A stretch of DNA of 5,066 nt, from contig WAML01000097.1 in NCBI GenBank assembly GCA_015522345.1, positions 1 through 5,066 of the forward strand, written 5' to 3'. This stretch comes from Desulfurococcales archaeon. Lineage in GTDB: Archaea; Thermoproteota; Thermoprotei_A; Sulfolobales; Desulfurococcaceae. Below are positions 1 to 4,963 of the stretch, one piece after another. The notes under the pieces are model-generated. The model searched no databases and was not told where the DNA came from. It saw only the letters and a list, made by a program, of their open reading frames with translations. Each line of letters opens with the position of its first letter. Positions within the stretch are counted from its first letter, which is position 1. The position numbers and the translations under genes were made by a program.

Positions 1-897
1 CTACATGTAGAACCATCAATATACGCTACACCATACTATATATTCATAAGCCTATATCTAACTCAATTAAAAATAGATAAGATAAGAGACGTAATTAATT
101 TCCTAAAAGAACTTGGGAGAGATTATAAGAAATTTAGAGAATACATGAACTATATTGTGTCAAACTCTAACTTGTTCCTTTGGAGAATATATTTTGTTGC
201 ACAAAGATTTGGTGCAATAGACCCTAGTTCTCCACATAACAGGGTTACTAAAACCTTACTTTCAACATTAAGAAATACTGTTATCGGTAAAGAGGCTTTT
301 AAAGAAACTCTATTGAATGACTTTGATATAGAAAATACTTACAAGATCTTGAATATGCTCTGGAATAACAAGATCAAAATACACTTACTAACTACTTCAA
401 CACCTACTAGATTATTTAGAGAAGTAGTTAGTAGAGTTCCTGAATTCTCAAAAATATATCTTGTTGATATAGCTAGTTATAGACAGAGGTTATTGAGTAA
501 AGAAGTAACAGCTATATGTATGTTATGCGGGTTCAAGTGGAAGAGTAGAGTAGAAGAACTTCTTAGAAAAGACTATGTATTATGCCCCAGATGTGGGACA
601 AGGTATGTAGCTATAGTTAAAGGTGATGGAGAGAAAGAGTATAGAGTAGTTAATAAAGTATTGAAGGAAGAAAGACTTTCTCGTGAAGAAAGGAGTTTAT
701 ACAAGGAATTACAGAAGAAGGCAGTATTTGTCATGGACTATGGCAGTATAGCTGCATTACTTTTATCTGCTCGTGGCGTTGGTTTTAGTGAAGCAGTAAA
801 AATAATAAATAAATACAGTAGTTCTAAAAAGGACTTATTTGAACTACTCTATGAAGCTGAAAAGAAGTTTTTGAAGATAAGGAAGTATCTAAAGTAA
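1..897 (+). CDS. lhr: Lhr-family superfamily 2 helicase, C-terminal part (5' end outside window)
   Basis: The reading frame is open from base 1, so the gene is cut by the left edge. The 298 visible codons end in tandem stops, TAA (895-897) and TAG (898-900). The helicase motor motifs lie off the window, so the assignment rests on the tail. The visible part contains a segment with R-I-Y-F-V-A-Q-R-F-G, then a zinc ribbon CxxC...CPxCG with cysteines at visible residues 173, 176, 195 and 198. A C-terminal region follows with DYGSIAALLLSARGVG, helices, and an end rich in E, K and R. In archaeal Lhr (large helicase-related) proteins I recall the same order: an R-F-G core segment, a CxxC/CPxCG ribbon, then a YG...LA-RGVG helix-hairpin-like motif and an EAE helix. 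Lhr proteins are ATP-dependent 3'-5' nucleic-acid translocases linked to DNA repair or recombination. The Met codon at 145 is internal, not the start. No promoter or regulator is visible. Alternative: another zinc-ribbon SF2 helicase. Confidence 0.78.
   Translation, partial: LHVEPSIYATPYYIFISLYLTQLKIDKIRDVINFLKELGRDYKKFREYMNYIVSNSNLFLWRIYFVAQRFGAIDPSSPHNRVTKTLLSTLRNTVIGKEAFKETLLNDFDIENTYKILNMLWNNKIKIHLLTTSTPTRLFREVVSRVPEFSKIYLVDIASYRQRLLSKEVTAICMLCGFKWKSRVEELLRKDYVLCPRCGTRYVAIVKGDGEKEYRVVNKVLKEERLSREERSLYKELQKKAVFVMDYGSIAALLLSARGVGFSEAVKIINKYSSSKKDLFELLYEAEKKFLKIRKYLK
386..433. repeat. Perfect 13-bp inverted repeat inside the helicase gene
   Basis: The left arm TACTAACTACTTC (386-398) is exactly complementary to the right arm GAAGTAGTTAGTA (421-433), with a 22-base spacer. 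The next outer pair (385/434) would be a U-G wobble in RNA. The repeat lies wholly within coding sequence, where the arms encode parts of an ordinary-looking helical segment. It could form a hairpin in the mRNA or a protein-binding palindrome, or it may be chance in AT-rich DNA. No function is known. Confidence 0.6.
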
Positions 898-910
898 TAG
901 TTATTATTTT
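898..910 (+). terminator. Possible T-rich terminator of the helicase gene
   Basis: After the tandem stop codons comes TTATTATTTT (901-910), a T-rich non-template tract of the kind that terminates archaeal transcription without a hairpin. It overlaps the stop codon of the convergent gene (909-911). The match is compositional only. Confidence 0.35.
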
Positions 911-2867
911 AAGGTGTAGGTATTATACCCATTGACTTAAATGATCTAATTAATTCTTCTCTTCTAGTTCTAGTACTTCTTCTCCAAGCTTCCACGTTAT
1001 CAGTAATTAATGGCAGTACTACTTTTTCGACGAGGAGCTCCGATATAGGGCATACTTCTAGACATATTCGGCAGGCTGGGCAAGGCCTAGTTGGTAATGG
1101 TCCATTGTTAGTTAATCTAATGATCTGTAGGGGGCACCATAGTACACAACTTCCGCATTTAACGCATCCATGTATTCTGTATATGATCTTGAGTACATCA
1201 GCTAGGTCTTCGAATCCTTTTTCTTCGTAGTGTTCAGAGAATAAGGTATTACCCGATATAGTTATTCTAGCTCTACTACTCTCAATTACATAGTTATCGG
1301 AGTCTCTGTATATACTGAATTTAAGCATTTTAATATTACTAGAAAACTCGTATTGCGCTGTTGCTGGAACTACTTCTTTAGAGAAGACTATACGGTATAC
1401 ATTATTGTTTTTCTCAACATTTATAGGAGCTAAACCTATTCCATGTAATAACCTCTTTCTGTATTCTTCTCTCCAGTCTATATTATACCCTTTAATTCTT
1501 ACTGCAAGACGTTTCTTTGCAGCTGCTGGAGTAAGCCACCTCCATAAACCATATTTTATCCATTCTACTGGTTGGCCTAGTTTCTTCCTCCATCTCTCTA
1601 GTACTTCAAGCCACTTTCTCCATAGCTCTGGATGATTTCTTTCAACTTCCTTAAATTCAGCTAAAGTACTTGACGGGCATACGTAGCATCCTAGTCTCTC
1701 ATAACCTAGGTCATAGAGTTTGTTGTAGGGTAGTTTGTATTTGAATATATAGAGCCATATATGTAATTGACTCCACTCCTGTATTGGTGTTATACTCAGT
1801 AAATGAGGTATCCATCTATTCCTCCATACACGTGGGCTTCTAGCTCTATCTAGTGATTCAAAAGCTCTCTGGCCAACAATATTTAGTGCGCCCTGAGGCC
1901 AAGTTCTTTTAGCTAAACGAGCTAATGGTACTAGTTTTACTACTTTACAACACCATCTATAGTCTTTCCCGGGAGGACCGAATACTTCTACTGCTCTCCA
2001 AAAAGCGTCTCCAGCATCTGCAACAACCATTTTCAAGCCATATTTACTAGCAACGTACTCTACATTTTCTATAGTTTCTGGAAGCTCGAGTCCAGTATTA
2101 TTGAATAAAAGTGTTGCATCACCTAGTGTCTCTAGCGTCAGATGGAGTGCTGTTAAACTGTCTTTTCCGCCAGAATATGATACAACAACTTCTTTGCCGA
2201 CTTTATTAGCCATTGAATAAATGAATGCTTTTGCTCTAGATTCAAAATAGTATAGTCCATAATCATTATGTTTCAATACGTCATCTAAAGTAGTTTTCTT
2301 CTTACTGGTTTCACGGGGAGAGATACGTGTTCTAAAAACCTTAGTTACTACAACAAAGCCATCAATGTTTTCAGCAAGACCCCTCACATCACCTTTTCTA
2401 TCCAGTACCACAATCTGGCTTGAACTTGATGAATAATTCTCCTTTAATAACTGCTTCTCTCTAACAAAACCATCAACAACTATATAGTCTACTAGATCCT
2501 GTTGAACAGCTATTAATGCACCAGTATAATTTAGTCTAAATCTCCAAGTATCTCTAAAAGGATCATAGTATAGTTGTCCAAGTACGTTACCATCTGCAAC
2601 AATCTCCCACATTTGATCCCAGTGAGGCACTTTATTTAATAATAGAAATCTTCCATCGAAAAACTCTTTGTAGATCTTCTCCGACTTGAATTCATAATAT
2701 ATTCCTTCACGTAGTTTCTCATAATCTCTTTTAAAAGCAGGTCTTGCATCTCCAGGTTCTGTAAGTTTCAATCTATAGACTGTGTTTTCTTTCTCAGGTA
2801 AAGGCTTTATTAAAGGAACATTTTCTATGGGATCCCAGTATATCTTTGCCGTAATAGGCCAGATCAC
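909..2867 (-). CDS. PAPS-reductase-family (PP-loop) protein with C-terminal 2x[4Fe-4S] ferredoxin domain
   Basis: The 652-residue protein begins with GTG. In-frame stops lie upstream and GGTG sits 7 bases before the start, which supports this choice. Residues 1-180 resemble the N-terminal part of archaeal PAPS-reductase-like proteins, with PGDARPAF at 38-45 and a PUA-like segment around 88-140. Residues 226-455 form the PP-loop ATPase/PAPS-reductase domain: SGGKDS at 232-237, WCC with Cys306-307, GQRAFES at 332-338, PIQEW at 361-365 and CxxC at Cys394/397. The CC...CxxC set is the [4Fe-4S] ligand pattern of APS reductases, but no C-terminal catalytic ECGLH-type motif is seen. Residues 475-560 look beta-rich and unassigned. 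Residues 568-607 hold two CxxCxxCxxxCP motifs (Cys568/571/574/578 and 596/599/602/606), a bacterial-type ferredoxin. The protein is probably cytoplasmic. It may use an adenylylated or sulfated substrate with electrons relayed through the clusters; true substrate unknown. Sulfate assimilation and a thiolation-type reaction are both possible. It is transcribed alone, divergent from the Ced-like cluster. Confidence 0.85.
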   Translation of the reverse strand: MIWPITAKIYWDPIENVPLIKPLPEKENTVYRLKLTEPGDARPAFKRDYEKLREGIYYEFKSEKIYKEFFDGRFLLLNKVPHWDQMWEIVADGNVLGQLYYDPFRDTWRFRLNYTGALIAVQQDLVDYIVVDGFVREKQLLKENYSSSSSQIVVLDRKGDVRGLAENIDGFVVVTKVFRTRISPRETSKKKTTLDDVLKHNDYGLYYFESRAKAFIYSMANKVGKEVVVSYSGGKDSLTALHLTLETLGDATLLFNNTGLELPETIENVEYVASKYGLKMVVADAGDAFWRAVEVFGPPGKDYRWCCKVVKLVPLARLAKRTWPQGALNIVGQRAFESLDRARSPRVWRNRWIPHLLSITPIQEWSQLHIWLYIFKYKLPYNKLYDLGYERLGCYVCPSSTLAEFKEVERNHPELWRKWLEVLERWRKKLGQPVEWIKYGLWRWLTPAAAKKRLAVRIKGYNIDWREEYRKRLLHGIGLAPINVEKNNNVYRIVFSKEVVPATAQYEFSSNIKMLKFSIYRDSDNYVIESSRARITISGNTLFSEHYEEKGFEDLADVLKIIYRIHGCVKCGSCVLWCPLQIIRLTNNGPLPTRPCPACRICLEVCPISELLVEKVVLPLITDNVEAWRRSTRTRREELIRSFKSMGIIPTP

Positions 2868-2874
2868 TCTATTA

Positions 2875-2878
2875 CACC
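2875..2878 (-). promoter_or_regulatory. Ribosome binding site GGTG deciding the GTG start
   Basis: On the minus strand GGTG lies 7 bases before the GTG codon (2867-2865). It can pair with the conserved CACC near the 3' end of archaeal 16S rRNA. No other usable start occurs between the upstream in-frame stop and this GTG, so the 652-residue form is favoured. Confidence 0.6.
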
Positions 2879-2911
2879 GTCCACTTACCCTAACCTACTA
2901 CATAGATTAAC

Positions 2912-2919
2912 ATTAATAT
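2912..2919 (-). promoter_or_regulatory. Candidate TATA box for the PAPS-reductase-like gene
   Basis: On the minus strand this reads ATATTAAT, preceded by A/G-rich AATAAG, which is acceptable as a BRE. Initiation about 25 bases downstream would fall near 2890. That leaves a leader of roughly 20 bases containing the GGTG ribosome site. Other AT-rich stretches nearby could serve instead. Confidence 0.35.
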
Positions 2920-2935
2920 CTTATTGAGGTTAACG

Positions 2936-2970
2936 TTCGTTATCTTAGTATTAAATCGAACAGTTTCGTT
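2936..2970. promoter_or_regulatory. Short repeats just upstream of the Ced-like promoter
   Basis: Two TTCGTT direct repeats (2936-2941, 2965-2970) lie 29 bases apart. GTTCG (2935-2939) is also inverted as CGAAC (2957-2961). AGTTTC (2962-2967) fits the short ANTTTC hexamer reported upstream of UV-inducible promoters in Sulfolobus. All lie upstream of the TATA-like element at 2984, where an activator would bind. Each motif is short and could be chance. Confidence 0.22.
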
Positions 2971-2983
2971 TGACTCTCTCCTA

Positions 2984-2991
2984 CTTAAATA
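2984..2991 (+). promoter_or_regulatory. Candidate TATA box for the Ced-like cluster
   Basis: CTTAAATA resembles crenarchaeal TATA boxes. Its centre is about 30 bases before the GTG at 3018, so transcription would begin only a few bases before, or at, the start codon. That implies a leaderless or very short leader mRNA, common in Crenarchaeota. The bases just upstream (CTCTCCTA) are pyrimidine-rich and do not look like a classical BRE, which lowers confidence. Confidence 0.5.
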
Positions 2992-3017
2992 TTTTTGTTA
3001 CTTTATAGGGGATTAAA

Positions 3018-3284
3018 GTGGCTGATATTGTTGGTTTTATACAAGAAATGGTTATGAATGTCACCATAGCTGCTTGGATAATGTTTTTCCTAACATGGGT
3101 TATAGGATGGGCTTTGAAAGGCTCTCCAATACCATTCCTTAGGATAAAGAGGGCTGGCCAGAGATTCATTGAAGACGCTATATGGGCTGCGTTTTGGCTT
3201 GCAATGGGGAGTACAGTATTTGCTGTAATTGCTTATGTTGCTTCAAAGTTTCAGCAACCATTCCCAGAACCACCTATACCATAG
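3018..3284 (+). CDS. cedA1: Small two-helix membrane protein, CedA1-like pilin candidate
   Basis: This 88-residue protein starts at GTG. A stop in the same frame lies at 3006-3008 and no earlier start is available. It has two long hydrophobic helices, about residues 13-33 and 53-76. They are joined by a loop with basic residues K34, R42, K44, R45 and R49, and the tail is proline-rich (PFPEPPIP). This hairpin of two helices with a basic loop matches VirB2/TraA-type conjugative pilins and the CedA1 subunits of crenarchaeal Ced pili. In those systems the protein polymerises into a pilus through which DNA is thought to pass. It is first in the apparent operon, next to a VirB6-like gene, which is the main support. 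No obvious cleavable signal peptide is seen; the helix after residue 12 may act as an uncleaved anchor or be processed. It could instead be an unrelated small membrane protein; sequence identity to CedA1 was not checked. Confidence 0.66.
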   Translation: MADIVGFIQEMVMNVTIAAWIMFFLTWVIGWALKGSPIPFLRIKRAGQRFIEDAIWAAFWLAMGSTVFAVIAYVASKFQQPFPEPPIP

Positions 3285-3332
3285 TATTTCTCCTAGTACT
3301 TTCTCGTCTAGAAACAAAGGGTGTAGTATGCT
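3285..3332 (+). other. Gap between pilin candidate and CedA-like gene, pyrimidine-rich
   Basis: This 48-base spacer contains the pyrimidine-rich tract TATTTCTCC and TTTCTCG (about 3285-3308). It is the only sizeable gap in the cluster. A weak T-rich terminator or RNA processing site here would leave extra message for the first gene, as expected for a pilin needed in excess, but nothing in the sequence proves that. Confidence 0.3.
3320..3323 (+). promoter_or_regulatory. Ribosome binding site of the CedA-like gene
   Basis: GGTG lies 9 bases before the ATG at 3333. An in-frame TAG at 3324-3326 rules out any earlier start, so the ATG at 3333 is well supported. Confidence 0.6.
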
Positions 3333-4781
3333 ATGGAGTATGGATTACTTGTACTAGCATTCTATCTTTCAGTACTAACTTATTACATAGGTATTCTACT
3401 GTATATGCTTCCTCTACCATTCTATTCTATTAAGAAGTGGGCTCCAACACTAATGGTTGATGGAGTCTTCTCCGCTTCACTAGTCTTCTTATACACACTA
3501 ATACTGTACGTAATGAAGTACTTAGGAAATGTAATTGGTAGTGACTGGAACTCATTTTATACATGGATTACTGTAAAAACTGGTTTAGTAGTATCTTTAA
3601 TAGCTATACTTAAGCTTATAGGAATAGCGTTGTCTATGGCTGGACTAGGTTTTTTGTCAAATAGCCTACTTTCTCCCTTAATAACGTTATTAACGTATGT
3701 TGTAATAATATTGCTTTTAATAACAGTTGTTTCCGCTATAATTATAGAGTATGGAGCTAGACTTATAGCTATAGGTATATTGCTTCATGCAGTCCCATTT
3801 AGACTTACTAGAGCAAGTGGTGCAATGATTATATCGATGGTAATAGTCTTCTCTATAGGATTACCTCTCATGCCTTTATTTGTAGAAAATATTTCACACC
3901 CAATTAGTCTTCAAACAAGTAATTTACTAGATGAATATGGGGTATCATACCTTATAGTACATGTATATGATAAACTAGGAAATGGAGTCCCCTATCCTAT
4001 AGTATATGTTTACGTAGATGATACTCTAGTAGCCAGGTATAATGGTGATTCCCGCGGTACTCTAAACCTCCTTGACCCAAATAAAGGATTGCCATCAAAT
4101 AAGACTTACACCTTAGAAGTAGAAGTATGTGGCTATAGAACAAGGTATTTAATTAATCCTAGAGAAGACTATGTATTCTACAATAATGGCTCGACTATAC
4201 TCAATATATATTTAAAGAATCTTGTATCACTTGGAGTATGTAGGTTCATAGTAGTAGATAACAGTGATCTTCTAGAAGTAAATGTATATAGAAAGTCCAG
4301 TAACGGCAATACTACTGTTTTTACCGATCTAGAGTATATCTTCTACAATAATTCATACTTATCAATAGTTTACCAAGACAGTGATTACACAAGTATTTAC
4401 GTAAATGGATCAAGTATAGTACATAATGAAAGTACTAGGTATAAATGGCGCAACATTGATTTAGTAAAACAAACTTTTTACTCTCACAATATTAGTGTTG
4501 TAGCTCGCTTCCTAGTATCTATTACTTACAAAGATAGTGAAGTAACTGGCTTAGATAGTCTAGGTAGAGAACTATATTATATGAAGGATTCTATAAACAT
4601 GTCTATAACTGAACCAACTAAGTTAATAAATCCAGTAGTTTACATTATCTTCGATTTATTAATAGCGCCTTTAGCATACATTGCTGTACTCACTTCATCA
4701 TCATATGCTCTAGCTAGAATTCTAGGGGGTGCATACCCAGGAATATTCTATGCTTTAACTCTCGGTAGGAGGCTGAGATAA
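3333..4781 (+). CDS. cedA: Polytopic membrane protein with large external domain, CedA/VirB6-like
   Basis: This 482-residue protein has hydrophobic helices at about 4-28, 42-66, 83-107, 113-139 and 161-184, then a soluble block 186-432, one more helix at 433-456, and a short basic end (GRRLR). The loop between the fourth and fifth helices carries R143, R157 and R160, which fits an inside location and puts 186-432 outside the cell. That block holds all nine N-x-S/T sequons of the protein (Asn186, 256, 285, 326, 339, 358, 365, 386, 422). Residues 205-295 look like an Ig/CarboxypepD-regulatory type beta sandwich (VYDKLGNGVP, then G-D-S-R-G-T-L). CedA is the membrane core of the crenarchaeal DNA-import system and is considered VirB6-like; VirB6 proteins also have several helices and a large external loop. 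Its position between a pilin-like gene and a small two-helix protein supports this. The stop TAA overlaps the next ATG by one base. Helix count could be 6 or 7. Alternative: a different polytopic protein of an archaeal secretion system. Confidence 0.66.
   Translation: MEYGLLVLAFYLSVLTYYIGILLYMLPLPFYSIKKWAPTLMVDGVFSASLVFLYTLILYVMKYLGNVIGSDWNSFYTWITVKTGLVVSLIAILKLIGIALSMAGLGFLSNSLLSPLITLLTYVVIILLLITVVSAIIIEYGARLIAIGILLHAVPFRLTRASGAMIISMVIVFSIGLPLMPLFVENISHPISLQTSNLLDEYGVSYLIVHVYDKLGNGVPYPIVYVYVDDTLVARYNGDSRGTLNLLDPNKGLPSNKTYTLEVEVCGYRTRYLINPREDYVFYNNGSTILNIYLKNLVSLGVCRFIVVDNSDLLEVNVYRKSSNGNTTVFTDLEYIFYNNSYLSIVYQDSDYTSIYVNGSSIVHNESTRYKWRNIDLVKQTFYSHNISVVARFLVSITYKDSEVTGLDSLGRELYYMKDSINMSITEPTKLINPVVYIIFDLLIAPLAYIAVLTSSSYALARILGGAYPGIFYALTLGRRLR
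4768..4772 (+). promoter_or_regulatory. Ribosome binding site of the 60-residue gene
   Basis: GGAGG lies 8 bases before the ATG at 4781, inside the end of the upstream gene. It supports the small gene as translated, and by coupling, because the two genes share the A of TAATG. Confidence 0.5.
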
Positions 4782-4963
4782 TGAAGTATATAGATAAATA
4801 CGATGTACTCATATATTTTATGGTCATCGTTATTATGATAATAATGTTTAAGGAAGTAACTACGTATCCTTATACAATAGTAAATACTATTCTCCTAATA
4901 ATCATAGTCTTCTTGGCCATATTAACATACTTTGTCAAGGTGAGAGGTCTTGTTTATACATAA
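4781..4963 (+). CDS. Small two-helix membrane protein, VirB3-like or CedA2-like candidate
   Basis: This 60-residue protein begins at ATG in a TAATG overlap with the preceding stop, with GGAGG 8 bases upstream. Two hydrophobic helices, about 9-23 and 32-52, are separated by a short polar turn (KEVTTYPYT). Basic residues at both ends (K2, K6; K53, R55) suggest that both ends lie inside the cell. Size and topology recall VirB3, a short two-helix protein that sits next to the VirB4 ATPase in type IV secretion clusters. They also recall the small CedA2 protein of Ced systems. The place between a VirB6-like gene and a possible ATPase gene is the main support; there is no diagnostic motif, so no symbol is given. 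The last 14 bases overlap the next gene. Confidence 0.6.
   Translation: MKYIDKYDVLIYFMVIVIMIIMFKEVTTYPYTIVNTILLIIIVFLAILTYFVKVRGLVYT
4939..4943 (+). promoter_or_regulatory. Ribosome binding site GGTGA deciding a TTG start
   Basis: GGTGA lies inside the 60-residue gene and 6 bases before the TTG at 4950. An in-frame TGA at 4941-4943 blocks earlier starts. The strong match and ideal spacing make TTG the likely initiation codon of the next gene. Confidence 0.6.

Larger units (their letters stand above)
2868..3017. other. Divergent intergenic region
   Basis: These 150 bases separate the minus-strand PAPS-reductase-like gene from the plus-strand Ced-like cluster and must hold both promoters. I see AT-rich TATA-like elements for each direction, a GTTAAC/AACGTT overlapping palindrome (2929-2937), and two TTCGTT direct repeats (2936-2941 and 2965-2970). 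I find no convincing small ORF or structured RNA. Confidence 0.7.

Noticed and set aside
145..147. ATG at 145 as the start of the helicase-like gene
   Set aside because: The frame is open without a stop back to base 1 and the upstream residues look like a continuation of the same protein, so this is an internal methionine.
1405..1635. Plus-strand open frame of 76 codons
   Set aside because: It lies wholly opposite the PAPS-reductase-like gene, whose motifs are clear; Ser/Leu/His-rich composition is typical of an antisense shadow.
2957..2968. CGAA-N4-TTCG mini-palindrome
   Set aside because: Four-base arms are expected by chance; kept only as part of the general upstream repeat note.
2981..3169. 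Minus-strand open frame of 62 codons
   Set aside because: It is antisense to the pilin-like gene and its promoter, with no ribosome site or recognisable pattern.
3283..3300. AGTA...TACT hairpin after the pilin-like gene
   Set aside because: Only four base pairs; too weak to call a structured terminator.
3182..3433. Plus-strand open frame of 83 codons in another phase
   Set aside because: It overlaps two better-supported genes, is Cys-rich in a way that reflects frame shift, and has no ribosome site.
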